Below, in pieces: positions 44,869 through 53,086 of a DNA stretch of 64,000 nucleotides (positions are counted from its first letter, which is position 1; every line of letters begins with the position of its first letter). The translations under genes were made by a program, and so were the position numbers. The notes beneath the pieces were generated by a model. It made no database searches and was not told the origin of the DNA. It saw only the letters and a list, made by a program, of their open reading frames with translations. The stretch is from Cyclobacteriaceae bacterium. GTDB lineage: Bacteria; Bacteroidota; Bacteroidia; Cytophagales; Cyclobacteriaceae. Location of the stretch: positions 1 through 64,000 of the forward strand of contig JAEUUF010000006.1 of the NCBI GenBank assembly GCA_016787645.1, written 5' to 3'.

Positions 44869-44876
44869 CAAAGATA
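44869..44876 (-). promoter_or_regulatory. putative -7 element of the cold-shock operon
   Basis: The minus strand reads TATCTTTG, a match to TAnnTTTG. Transcription would begin near 44865, leaving a leader of about 160 bases before the small basic protein gene, in keeping with structured cold-shock leaders. I see no clear -33 TTTG at the expected distance, so confidence is limited. Confidence 0.35.
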
Positions 44877-44942
44877 ACGAGAACCACGGCCATTACCTAA
44901 TGTTCTTCCGCAATGACCCCTTATTTGGCTTCTTTCATAAGC

Positions 44943-44972
44943 AGAAATCCCCGGGTTCTGCCGGGGATTTCT
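44943..44972. terminator. strong hairpin terminator, possibly bidirectional
   Basis: A perfect 12-base-pair stem (AGAAATCCCCGG with its complement) encloses a 6-base loop. It lies 22 bases beyond the stop of the minus-strand DUF2911-TPR gene and upstream of the cold-shock promoter. The A/T ends of the stem resemble common Bacteroidota terminators. It would insulate the two transcription units. Confidence 0.75.
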
Positions 44973-44994
44973 TCATTTAAAATGCACAGTATCT

Positions 44995-46110
44995 TCAATT
45001 GATAGACTCCCCTTTCTCGAGCTTCTTGATCATGCCTTCGATCGAGGTCTTGTTATTCGGGTTGGTTTCGACTTTCAGGGCCTCTTGGGCAAACTTGAGG
45101 GCCTTCTTGGAATCCCCATTGGCTGACCATCCCCGGGCCATACCCATCAAGGCGGTGGCATTACCCGGAAATCGCTTATTCGCCAATTCAAACATGGGCA
45201 TCGCTTCCTTCTCCCGCTTGTTGGTTATCAGCGAGCGTCCATATCCCACAATTTGTCCCGCCGAGGCGTCGGGAAGATTGATGGCCTCCTTCATCGTGGC
45301 ATCGGCATCTGCCTGCTTGCCCATCGCCACCTGCACGGCACCTTTGGCATTGTAAATGGGGAAGTACCTCACATTACGATCGATGAGTGATTGCAGCCAG
45401 CCGTAGGCCTCGTCAAGGTTCAATTTCTTGGAAGCACAGAAATTCGCCGCCGCCACGACGTTCAACCAGTTGAAACTCTTCGGTCCCGACATCTCCTCCC
45501 GAAGCTTCTGGACATACAGCTCGTCGCCATTGGGTGAAGTGATCTTGAACGGCACCTGGATCTTTTCCCACTTCAGCCTGGCAGTGCAACTGTTGGCCAA
45601 TCGATCAACAAAATCGTAGGCCAGGAACTCATTGAATTCATCGCATACCTTGGCCTTCACATTTACCCGAAGTGCGTCTTCTGAGGGCTGGTACATGAAA
45701 CTTCCCCACGATGAAGTGTTGTTCGAGAAAATTACTACCCAGTCTTCCTGGCCCGGAATCATGTGAAGTCCGTACGTGCCCGCCTTGAGGGGCTTACCCT
45801 CTACTTGCACGTCATGCGAAAAGGTAATGGTCGTGTTTTCATTTGCCCCGGCGCGCCAGGGTGAAGGGTTCTGCTCCGAGCTCTTTCCAAAGCTCAGGTT
45901 GGAGAGGCCATAGGGAACCAACTTGCCCCAGATCTCACGGCCTGAAACATCGGGGCTGCTGTAGGCGATGGTGACTTTAACAAGCCCCATATACTGGCTG
46001 ACCTCTGCTTTCTGGTTGGCTCCCGACGGGGGCAACGTCATTTGTGCGTAGGCTACCACGCTGACCAGCATGCCCGCCATGACCGTAAATGCACGAATTG
46101 AAGCTTTCAT
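44995..46110 (-). CDS. exported DUF2911 protein with C-terminal TPR region
   Basis: A signal peptide (residues 1-22) precedes a DUF2911 domain (about 25-190). This is seen in VKVTIAYSSPDVSGREIWGK, WRAGANENTTITFSHDVQVE and GTYGLHMIPGQEDWVVIFS. The C-terminal half has TPR-like helices (AMPMFELANKRFPGNATALM, GDSKKALKFAQEALK). DUF2911 has no known activity. The shorter paralogue at 5376-5930 lacks the TPR part. The gene is followed by a strong hairpin terminator and is probably monocistronic. Confidence 0.88.
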   Translation of the reverse strand: MKASIRAFTVMAGMLVSVVAYAQMTLPPSGANQKAEVSQYMGLVKVTIAYSSPDVSGREIWGKLVPYGLSNLSFGKSSEQNPSPWRAGANENTTITFSHDVQVEGKPLKAGTYGLHMIPGQEDWVVIFSNNTSSWGSFMYQPSEDALRVNVKAKVCDEFNEFLAYDFVDRLANSCTARLKWEKIQVPFKITSPNGDELYVQKLREEMSGPKSFNWLNVVAAANFCASKKLNLDEAYGWLQSLIDRNVRYFPIYNAKGAVQVAMGKQADADATMKEAINLPDASAGQIVGYGRSLITNKREKEAMPMFELANKRFPGNATALMGMARGWSANGDSKKALKFAQEALKVETNPNNKTSIEGMIKKLEKGESIN

Positions 46111-46153
46111 AAAGGTTTGGGTTTTTGGAATGGTGAAAGTAGATGTTTCATTG

Positions 46154-46165
46154 ACTTTGCAAAGT
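46154..46165. promoter_or_regulatory. 12-base palindrome upstream of DUF2911-TPR gene
   Basis: The perfect palindrome ACTTTGCAAAGT sits 44 bases upstream of the gene's ATG at 46110. On the minus strand it overlaps a TACTTTG string one base short of the -7 consensus, so it could be an operator over the promoter. This is position and symmetry only. Confidence 0.25.
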
Positions 46166-46208
46166 ACCGTCTACACAACAAATGATAATTCACCCAATTG
46201 GGTTGAGG

Positions 46209-47006
46209 TCATTGTGCAAACATGCCCCGCAAGTCAACCATGCGCTGGTGCGGACTGTCCATATTAATGACGCCTGTACGTGGCCGATCAAGATCGATGA
46301 TGGTGAAAACGGTGGCCGACAACATCGCCGCAAAACCTACAACGACAATCCAATGGATCGGACCTTTGTTATCATACCCTATCAGGAAAGATGAAGTGAT
46401 GCAAAGGACAAATAAAAAGTAAAGGATCGAATCCGGGATGGTTCCCTCTCCCGCCGCCCGTCGGGTGGCCGTGATATCAATCATGGCATTGAGGGCCGGT
46501 ATTATCTCCGAAGTACGCACACTGATGTTATCCAACCTGGCCTGTCGCGACACGGCCGACCAAATCTTCCGGCTCAATGAGTCCGCGCGAAGATAGTGCA
46601 TTGCCGCATTCGTGTAGTTTGCTCTTGACTCATAAAAAGCAATCCGCTCTTCTACATAAAGCCGCAAGGATTCGCGGAGGGGTACACCAACACTGTCAGG
46701 AAGTATGTACGTGCGCAGGACCACGGTACCAATGTCGTTTGCTTCTTCCACGATCAATCCGCGTCGCGTATCAAAACGTGAGTTGGACATGCTGAAACTG
46801 AATGCCAGCAACAAACCCAGGAGTCCAAGAAGCATTCCGTTGATGGTGGAGAGTTCAACCTTCTCCGTATCGGGATTTCGCCTCGCCATGCGGATCCTGA
46901 TCCGGTGGCCAAGCATAAAGGTGAGTACCAGGATGAAGAACAGGATCAAGGCCACCCATAAAGGGGGCGCAGTTTGCATCCATGTATACTGAGGGATAGC
47001 GGACAT
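46209..47006 (-). CDS. DUF4239-like membrane protein
   Basis: The 265-residue protein has two N-terminal transmembrane helices (WVALILFFILVLTFMLGHRI and GMLLGLLGLLLAFSFSMSNS), a helical soluble middle (about 75-190), and two C-terminal helices (YFLFVLCITSSFLIGY, WIVVVGFAAMLSATVFTII). This resembles bestrophin-like/DUF4239 proteins, whose role is unclear. It ends with DLDRPRTG, a feature of that family. I chose ATG at 47006 (MSAIPQYTW); the frame remains open to 47126 without a plausible N-terminus. Confidence 0.7.
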   Translation of the reverse strand: MSAIPQYTWMQTAPPLWVALILFFILVLTFMLGHRIRIRMARRNPDTEKVELSTINGMLLGLLGLLLAFSFSMSNSRFDTRRGLIVEEANDIGTVVLRTYILPDSVGVPLRESLRLYVEERIAFYESRANYTNAAMHYLRADSLSRKIWSAVSRQARLDNISVRTSEIIPALNAMIDITATRRAAGEGTIPDSILYFLFVLCITSSFLIGYDNKGPIHWIVVVGFAAMLSATVFTIIDLDRPRTGVINMDSPHQRMVDLRGMFAQ

Positions 47007-47122
47007 AACGGAGTTAGAATTCTCCGGCCAATTTAGCGGAACACCGCCTATCCGCACACTTCTTTCAGCAATCGGAACAAATATCCTGCAATAATCTTCT
47101 CCACCGCAGTCTCTTAGTATGC

Positions 47123-47270
47123 TCAATTCAAAAAGCGGTCCGCAAGCGACTTGAGACGGTTAGGCGCGCAGAGCTCTGGGACAACCTTGTACATATTGGG
47201 ATCTTCCCGAATGCCCGGCGATTCAGATACGCCATCGTGAAAAGGAAGATGGCTAACGATAGTTCTTCAA
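47123..47270 (-). other. protein-like reading frame, possible gene remnant
   Basis: Downstream of the ArsC-like gene, a different frame runs without stops to TGA at 47123-47125. It reads protein-like residues such as EDPNMYKVVPELCAPNRLKS followed by LADRFLN. It has no start in its own frame before overlapping the ArsC-like coding end, apart from an internal ATG giving 24 residues. It may be the tail of a decayed gene or a chance frame. Confidence 0.2.
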
Positions 47271-47654
47271 GTGCGGCAGGGTCTTTTCATCTCCCTTTCC
47301 CTTTAGTTTGTTGATGTCCGTTGGGGTCTTGCAATGCACGGCTGACTGTCCAAAGATAACGATAGGGTACTTGACCAGTTCGCCATGATGGGCCAGTACA
47401 TTCAGCCATCCATCCATGGTGTAGTTGTTGTCGCCTTCTTTGCGGAACTCCGGTGAGGAGGTGTCAATAAGCTCCCTGGGGTGAACTCCCAGGAGGCCCA
47501 CCACTTCCTTCCAATACGTGGGTGAGAATTTCTCGTGGACAACGTCTACTTCGTTGATGTGGCTGCACAGGTCCAGCGCCATGGCCTTCGTCTGACGGCC
47601 AACATTGGACTGTGGGTCGTAGATGAGAAAGAGTTCGTTGGGATGGAATTGCAT
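47253..47654 (-). CDS. ArsC/Spx-fold protein lacking the catalytic cysteine
   Basis: The 133-aa protein follows the ArsC (arsenate reductase/Spx) layout: LFLIYDPQSNVGRQTKAMAL at the N-terminus, LLGVHPRELIDTSSPEFRK in the middle and LVKYPIVIFGQSAVHCKTPT near the end. Genuine ArsC enzymes have Cys in NPxCxxS at the first helix. Here the position is Ser16 (DPQSNVGR), so arsenate reduction by the usual mechanism is unlikely. It may be a regulatory or binding protein. It stands alone, divergent from the acyltransferase gene. Confidence 0.75.
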   Translation of the reverse strand: MQFHPNELFLIYDPQSNVGRQTKAMALDLCSHINEVDVVHEKFSPTYWKEVVGLLGVHPRELIDTSSPEFRKEGDNNYTMDGWLNVLAHHGELVKYPIVIFGQSAVHCKTPTDINKLKGKGDEKTLPHLKNYR

Positions 47655-47713
47655 AGGCTAGAGGGTTGGTGGTTAGGTGAATATACCAAAAAAAGAGAGC
47701 ATTTCCTGCTCCA

Positions 47714-47744
47714 TTGCCCACCGCCTTCCCATCTCCTATTTTTG
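47714..47744 (+). promoter_or_regulatory. promoter of acyltransferase gene, apparently leaderless
   Basis: TTG at 47714-47716, 20 bases, then TATTTTTG at 47737-47744, a full TAnnTTTG match. The box ends 4 bases before the ATG at 47749, so the transcript should begin at the start codon itself. This also argues against the longer reading frame from 47677. Confidence 0.6.
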
Positions 47745-47748
47745 CGCC

Positions 47749-48618
47749 ATGCAAGCCGTGTCCTACTACCTGGCCTACCCGTTTATCTACCTCCTGGCGT
47801 CCCTGCCCTTCCCCGTGTTGTATGTGGTCAGCGACGGGCTTGCAGTGCTGATGCGCCTGGTTGGATACCGCAAAGCGGTGATCGAGACGAACCTGCGCAA
47901 ATCCTTCCCGGAAAAATCCGACAAAGAAATACGTGCCCTGGTTCGCGAATACTATCACTACCTCTGCGACCTCACCCTGGAAACCCTCAAGACCATGAAC
48001 CTGTCCGAGGAAGAGAACCGAAAGCGAACCATCCTCCGGAACCCGGAGCTCCTGGAGCGTTTGTACAAAGAAAGAGGCAGCATTATCCTTGTACTGGGGC
48101 ATTACGGGAACTGGGAATGGATGGGTCCCTGCATCACTTTGAATACCAAATATCAGCTAGTGGTCATTTTCAGACCCCTCACTCAGCCGTACTTTGACCG
48201 GATGATGACGCGGTGGCGAACCCGGTTCGGCACCGAGATAACTCCTGTTCAGCAGACGCTGAGGACCATGGTGGCTAACCGGAACAGGAAGACAGCTACG
48301 GCATTTGTAGCGGACCAGGCTGCGCCAACCAATGCCTATTGGACAACTTTCCTAAACCAGGACACTTCCGTATTCACCGGCGCCGAGAAGCTCGCTGTCA
48401 AGTTCAACTACCCCGTGGTGTACCTCAGTGCCGCTCGTCCCAAAAGGGGGCACTATGTGCTTACTCCCGAGATCCTGTTTGAAAATCCGGCGAAGACAGC
48501 TGAGAATGAGATTTCGGAGGTATTTACACGAAGATTGGAGAGGGACATCAAAGAAAACCCGGTCATCTGGCTGTGGTCCCACAAACGCTGGAAGAATCCA
48601 AGACCCCAAAGCCAATAA
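47749..48618 (+). CDS. lysophospholipid/lipid A acyltransferase (LpxL/HtrB family)
   Basis: The 289-aa membrane-associated acyltransferase has an N-terminal helix (YLAYPFIYLLASLPFPVLYV) and the HX4E catalytic motif in LGHYGNWEW (H118, E123). It also has the downstream segments FVADQAAPTN and NYPVVYLSAARPKRGHYVL, and ends VIWLWSHKRWKNP. The family transfers acyl chains to lipid A precursors, or in Bacteroidota also to ornithine/phospholipids. The desaturase gene follows 32 bases later, consistent with a membrane-lipid pair. Confidence 0.9.
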   Translation: MQAVSYYLAYPFIYLLASLPFPVLYVVSDGLAVLMRLVGYRKAVIETNLRKSFPEKSDKEIRALVREYYHYLCDLTLETLKTMNLSEEENRKRTILRNPELLERLYKERGSIILVLGHYGNWEWMGPCITLNTKYQLVVIFRPLTQPYFDRMMTRWRTRFGTEITPVQQTLRTMVANRNRKTATAFVADQAAPTNAYWTTFLNQDTSVFTGAEKLAVKFNYPVVYLSAARPKRGHYVLTPEILFENPAKTAENEISEVFTRRLERDIKENPVIWLWSHKRWKNPRPQSQ

Positions 48619-48624
48619 TCTTCG

Positions 48625-48632
48625 TACCTTTG
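48625..48632 (+). promoter_or_regulatory. -7 element upstream of desaturase
   Basis: TACCTTTG matches TAnnTTTG. It lies 18 bases before the TTG start at 48651, in the short gap after the acyltransferase stop. No clear -33 element is visible, but it would give the desaturase its own transcript with a leader of about 15 bases. Confidence 0.45.
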
Positions 48633-48650
48633 GGCTTTACCTGAACCACA

Positions 48651-49697
48651 TTGCGAACAGAAAAGGAGATAATTGCCGCGAGCAAGGAGTTTATTGGGGA
48701 AAACAAGGCCAAAAGCTGGTTTGAGTTCCTGATTACCGTAGTACTCATCAGCAGCCTGCTTACGTTGTGCTTCTTCCAGGAAGTTCCCTTTCTGGCCCGC
48801 CTGGCCGCCAGCATCACGTGCGGACTGCTTTATGTCAGACTCTTCGTTATTTATCACGACTACCGCCACCGCTCCATATTGCTTGGATCCACCGTGGCCT
48901 CCCTGCTGATGAAGCTGGTCGGATTGTATGTGCTTGCCCCGGAACAGATCTGGACACGTTCGCACGAACATCACCATAACAACAACTCCAAGCTCACGAT
49001 GTCGGGCATTGGCTCCTACCCAACAGTGAGCAAATCAAGGTTCCTCAAGCTCACCAAAGCGCAGCGTCAACTTTACCTGATCAACCGCCACCCACTCACG
49101 ATCATTTTCGGGTATTTCACCCTGTTCATTTATTGGCTGAACCTCAAGTCATTTTTGGAAAGTCCCCGCAAGCACATCGATTCGCTCGCTGCAATTGTCC
49201 TTCACGTGGCTGTGGCCGCTGTAATCTGGTACTTCTTTGGATTTGTCACCTACGTGCTCACCTGGTTCCTTCCTATCTTCATTATGTCCGGGATGGGCGC
49301 CTACTTGTTCTATTGCCAGCACAACTTTCCCGGTGCAAAATTCCGCGAGAACCATGATTGGTCGTATACCAATGCCGCGCTCTCTTCAACCAGTTATATG
49401 GTGATGAGCCCCGTGATGCACTGGTTCACCGCCAATATTGGCTACCATCATGTGCACCATATCAATTCCCGCATTCCTTTCTACCGGTTGAAAGAGGCAA
49501 TGAAAAGCATGCCGGAACTCAGCACGGTGGTGACCACTTCATGGAACCCGATTGATATCTGGCGCTGCTTCCGCCTGAAAGTATGGGATGATGAAACTGA
49601 GCAGATGATCACCCTTCGCCAACTGAAATCCACACAGTCTGCTGTCAGGAAAAATCAGCAGGCCGTGGTGGCCGAAGAGCCGGTCCTCAAAGACTGA
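48651..49697 (+). CDS. fatty acid desaturase
   Basis: This integral-membrane di-iron desaturase of 348 aa has the three histidine boxes: HDYRH (69-73), HEHHH (105-109) and HHVHH (266-270). Hydrophobic pairs of helices lie around residues 25-60 and 145-225. It introduces double bonds into acyl chains and so adjusts membrane fluidity. The start is TTG at 48651; no in-frame ATG lies in the first 75 residues or so, and a -7 element sits just upstream. It ends 11 bases inside the convergent oxidoreductase gene. Confidence 0.9.
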   Translation: MRTEKEIIAASKEFIGENKAKSWFEFLITVVLISSLLTLCFFQEVPFLARLAASITCGLLYVRLFVIYHDYRHRSILLGSTVASLLMKLVGLYVLAPEQIWTRSHEHHHNNNSKLTMSGIGSYPTVSKSRFLKLTKAQRQLYLINRHPLTIIFGYFTLFIYWLNLKSFLESPRKHIDSLAAIVLHVAVAAVIWYFFGFVTYVLTWFLPIFIMSGMGAYLFYCQHNFPGAKFRENHDWSYTNAALSSTSYMVMSPVMHWFTANIGYHHVHHINSRIPFYRLKEAMKSMPELSTVVTTSWNPIDIWRCFRLKVWDDETEQMITLRQLKSTQSAVRKNQQAVVAEEPVLKD

Positions 49698-50724
49698 TTA
49701 CCTTTCCCACGCGGTTGCTTTCTGCCGCCGCATCCAATACGCGCATTACTAGTACTCCTTCTTCTGCCGAAACCGGCACCGGCGACCCTGTGACGATCGC
49801 CAAATGAAGCAAATCGAAATACCCGAGGTAATTTCCTCGCGGACTCTCAATCGGGTCTTCACGATCAATGCCCGTTTTGAACAGCGTCCCGTGGGATGCA
49901 GGTGGCTCAATCCCATAAAAAGCATCAGTCGGAAGCATTCCTTTCTTCAACTGGGTTTCCTGGATGTCGCTCCTGCTCTTAAAGAAAGTTCCCTTCGTCC
50001 CATGGAGGATATAGCCTGGCCCGGGCTCACGAACGAGGTAGCTGCTGCGTAAGCGAACCCTAAGCCCCTGGTAGTACAACAACAGTTCAAAATAGTCGTC
50101 CACTTTTGATCCCGTCCGGCACGCACGCAGATCGGCGAAAACGGCGTCCGGCATTCCAAACCATACCAGGGCCTGATCGACGAGGTGAGGACCAAGGTCC
50201 ATCAAATTACCAGCTCCCGGACCGGGAACTTCCCGGTGTGCTTTGGGGCTCAGTACATCATTGAATCGGTCATAAGCGATTTGAACCTCCACCACATCGC
50301 CCAGGAGTCCCTCGCTAAGAACTTGCTGGACCACCAGAAAATCACTGTCCCACCGGCGGTTGTGGTAAACGGAAAGAACTTTACCCTTTTGCTTGGCCAG
50401 CCGATTCAATTCAACTGCCTCGGCCGCGTTGGTCGTGAACGCTTTTTCTACTAATGCATGTTTCCCCGCCAGCAGCACTTCTCGGGTAAAATCATAATGC
50501 GTGTGGGTTGGTGTGTTCACGATCACCAACTCAATGCCTGGGTCGCTCAGGATTTCGTCCAGGGTGCGAAAGGTTTTAGTGCCGGGATAATCCTTGCCGA
50601 TCTGCTCCTTGGACCTTTCCCACGCTCCCACCAGGACGTATCCGCCGTGCGCGTGAACAAACGGTGCATGAAATACCCTTCCGGAAAGACCGTAGGAAAG
50701 TAGCGCTGTTTTGATTGTTCTCAT
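49687..50724 (-). CDS. Gfo/Idh/MocA-family oxidoreductase
   Basis: This is an NAD(P)-dependent oxidoreductase of 345 aa. The N-terminal Rossmann fold begins IKTALLSYGLSGRVFHAPFV, with the family's NTPTHTHYDFTREVLLAGKH and VEKAFTTNAAEAVEL segments carrying the catalytic lysine in EKAF. The C-terminal domain contains GAGNLMDLGPHLVDQALVWF. Substrates are usually sugars or inositols; the specific one is unknown. It is 21 bases after the DDAH-like gene and the last gene of a three-gene operon. Its 3' end overlaps the desaturase gene. Confidence 0.9.
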   Translation of the reverse strand: MRTIKTALLSYGLSGRVFHAPFVHAHGGYVLVGAWERSKEQIGKDYPGTKTFRTLDEILSDPGIELVIVNTPTHTHYDFTREVLLAGKHALVEKAFTTNAAEAVELNRLAKQKGKVLSVYHNRRWDSDFLVVQQVLSEGLLGDVVEVQIAYDRFNDVLSPKAHREVPGPGAGNLMDLGPHLVDQALVWFGMPDAVFADLRACRTGSKVDDYFELLLYYQGLRVRLRSSYLVREPGPGYILHGTKGTFFKSRSDIQETQLKKGMLPTDAFYGIEPPASHGTLFKTGIDREDPIESPRGNYLGYFDLLHLAIVTGSPVPVSAEEGVLVMRVLDAAAESNRVGKVISL

Positions 50725-50745
50725 GGCGCTGATGGGGTTGATGTC

Positions 50746-51621
50746 TCAGATTTCTCGTTCGAGCGGACGGGTGAGGCAAGTTGGACCGCCACCGCCTTTC
50801 ACACTAATCTCAGCGCCTTCAAATTCCGTAACGGTACAACCGGCGCGTTCCAGGTGGGCTTTCGTTTTGGGGTTACCTTTCACCATCAATACGTCACGCG
50901 GCGCCAGGGCCAGCACATTGCACCCCATCGAATCAAATTCCTCGTCGGGCACTTCGATGAGACTGAATCCCCGATCGAGCAGCTGTTCCCGGAAGGCAAT
51001 CGGCATCAAGGGAGAATACACCACTGCCAGGTTCTCATCCACCGGGCTGAGTATAGACATAAGATGAAAAACATCAGAAGGCCCGCGATAGTGCGGCAAT
51101 GGCACTGTAATTACGCTTACACCAATAGGTTTCAAAAATGCTGTAAGTTGCTCTATACCAGCTGGGTTAGTCCTATAAGTGTGACCAACCGCTAAGGTCT
51201 TGGGATCAAGCCATGCCACGTCGCCCCCCTCCACCTTACCGGGTGCCACGACACTTCCGAGGATAGCAATTCCCGCCTTCTCAAAGGTCTTCGCCTGGGC
51301 GGAAGGCTCTGTGCCACGGGCAGGTTTGCCCATGTTGCAAAGAATCATCCCCGCATCCGTGGCAATGGAAGCATCGCGGCAGTAAATCGAATCCATGGTC
51401 ACCGATTCATTGGCAGGAAAATGACGGACCTCGGCACCCGAAGAACGGAGGATTGATTCGAACGCCTCGTACTCCCGATCAGCTCCTGCCTTGTCGGGGC
51501 GAGACAAGTAATTCAGTCGCTTCCAGTCCCGATCCAAAATGCTGTCGTTCACAAAAGCGTCCACTGACCGTTTGATGAACACGGACTTCAGTCGCGCCGA
51601 TTCGGAATGGCATGTAATCAT
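50746..51621 (-). CDS. DDAH/arginine-deiminase-like amidinohydrolase
   Basis: The 291-aa protein has the pentein (guanidino-modifying enzyme) fold. Catalytic residues are in place: E131 and D134 (GKVEGGDVAWLD), H186 (PSDVFHLMSIL) and C282 (GGGPTCLTRPL), with the substrate-binding pair D77 and D83 in MDSIYCRDASI. This layout fits dimethylarginine dimethylaminohydrolases, which yield citrulline plus methylamine; related enzymes are arginine or peptidyl deiminases. The start codon overlaps the stop of the permease upstream (51618-51621), so import and hydrolysis of a guanidino compound are probably linked. The exact substrate is inference. Confidence 0.85.
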   Translation of the reverse strand: MITCHSESARLKSVFIKRSVDAFVNDSILDRDWKRLNYLSRPDKAGADREYEAFESILRSSGAEVRHFPANESVTMDSIYCRDASIATDAGMILCNMGKPARGTEPSAQAKTFEKAGIAILGSVVAPGKVEGGDVAWLDPKTLAVGHTYRTNPAGIEQLTAFLKPIGVSVITVPLPHYRGPSDVFHLMSILSPVDENLAVVYSPLMPIAFREQLLDRGFSLIEVPDEEFDSMGCNVLALAPRDVLMVKGNPKTKAHLERAGCTVTEFEGAEISVKGGGGPTCLTRPLEREI

Positions 51622-52946
51622 GACTTTGGTGTAGGATCATCATCACGCTTGCGGCGCATCCATACGTAGAATGGCACGCCACATAGCAGGGCCACAAAGC
51701 CCCAGTAAACAATCTCCTGTCCCGACCCTACCACCGCCCACACCGAATAGATGAAGGCCATCGCGGCAATGACGAGCTTGCTGATGGAATCCCGCTTCCA
51801 AAATCGGTTCTGGAGAACAATTACTCCATACGAGGCCGCAGAAAACAGATAGGGCACCAGCACCATGATCGTCGTGAGCAGGATCATGAACGTGAACATC
51901 TCGGTCAAACCTTTAGACAGGTTCATAAGCATCAGGATCGTGATCAGAATACTGGAAATCACCAGACCCATCACCGGTGACTTCTTCTTGTTTTCCCGAC
52001 CAAAGATCTCCGGGAACATCCGGTCTTTGGCAGCCGCATACGGGATCTGGCCCTGCAACAAGATCCATCCGTTCAGTGCACCGAAAGTGGAAATGATGGC
52101 ACCAATCGCTACCCAGTACCGCGCACTATCGCCCCAGATAATGGCGGCAGCATCCGAGAAGGGTGCATTGGACTTCTGAAGGTCAACTGCCGGGATCATG
52201 CCCATGACCGCTACAGTAGCAATAATGTAAACAGCGATGGTGAAACTCGTTCCGATCATTGTCGCCCGTGGAATAGTTTTCTCCGGCTCGCGGATATCCC
52301 CGGAGGGAATAGTGGCACTTTCTAAACCCAGGTAAGCAAATAAAGTGAGGGTAGCAGTCGATGCTACTGCTCCAAAATCAGATTGTTCACTGACATTGAA
52401 GGGAATGAAGTTGTCCAGGTCAACGTAAAAAAGGCCCACGATACAAATCAGCAGCAAGGGAGTGAGCTTGAGTATCGTCGTGACCAGCTGTACTTTCCCC
52501 GCTTCTTTCACTCCCTGGACGTTGACCCAAGTCAGCAGCCATACTGCCGCTATCCCAGTTAGCACGGCCGCTATTTTGTTCGTGGCCAGGATGGGGAAGA
52601 ATACAGAAAGATAACTGACGAAGGTTACTGCGATGGCGGCGTTCGTGCACCAGATGGAAAACCAGTATCCCCACGCGACCAGGTAAGCAGGGAAGTCACC
52701 CAGGCCAACCCGGGTGAAGGCATAAGGGCCACCCACTGAGTTGGTGATGATTTTACTGAGATGGCTGAAAAGCAGTGCCAGAAAAATGGCTCCTACCGAG
52801 GAGCCAACCCAACCGAGGATGCTGATGCCTCCGTAGGCTGCCAGTGTAGCCGGAAGCAGGAAGACTCCGGAACCCACCATGTTTCCAACTACCAATGCTG
52901 TTGTGGTCCACAAACCAATCTTCCCCGGAGCCTTGGGTTCTGTCAT
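51618..52946 (-). CDS. APC-family amino acid permease (arginine/agmatine antiporter-like)
   Basis: This is a 12-helix amino-acid transporter of 442 aa. The first helix has the substrate-binding glycine motif VVGNMVGSGVFLLPA. Later helices include GPYAFTRVGLGDFPAYLVAW and FAYLGLESATIPSGDIREPE, typical of AdiC/PotE-like APC carriers. It overlaps the DDAH-like gene by 4 bases. The frame is open to 53012, but the ATG at 52946 (MTEPKAPGKIGLWTTTALV) is the family-like start. Confidence 0.9.
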   Translation of the reverse strand: MTEPKAPGKIGLWTTTALVVGNMVGSGVFLLPATLAAYGGISILGWVGSSVGAIFLALLFSHLSKIITNSVGGPYAFTRVGLGDFPAYLVAWGYWFSIWCTNAAIAVTFVSYLSVFFPILATNKIAAVLTGIAAVWLLTWVNVQGVKEAGKVQLVTTILKLTPLLLICIVGLFYVDLDNFIPFNVSEQSDFGAVASTATLTLFAYLGLESATIPSGDIREPEKTIPRATMIGTSFTIAVYIIATVAVMGMIPAVDLQKSNAPFSDAAAIIWGDSARYWVAIGAIISTFGALNGWILLQGQIPYAAAKDRMFPEIFGRENKKKSPVMGLVISSILITILMLMNLSKGLTEMFTFMILLTTIMVLVPYLFSAASYGVIVLQNRFWKRDSISKLVIAAMAFIYSVWAVVGSGQEIVYWGFVALLCGVPFYVWMRRKRDDDPTPKS

Positions 52947-53038
52947 GCGTTGCGCTGTAAGGCGGTAAGATACAGAGAGGAAACTGAATACCCACCATGG
53001 CGGTATTTTCACCGGGCCTTCAACTATTCAGTCTCCTA

Positions 53039-53067
53039 TTGCATCTCCCATGGAATCGCTACGTTTG
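53039..53067 (+). promoter_or_regulatory. promoter of secreted protein gene
   Basis: TTG at 53039-53041, 18 bases, then TACGTTTG at 53060-53067 matches the Bacteroidota promoter. The predicted start near 53071 leaves a leader of about 16 bases before the ATG at 53087. Confidence 0.55.
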
Positions 53068-53086
53068 AATTTTCAATCCTATCCGT

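Noticed and set aside
47464..48102. 212-codon minus frame across ArsC-like and acyltransferase genes
   Set aside because: It is a shadow of two well-supported genes on either side of a divergent promoter.
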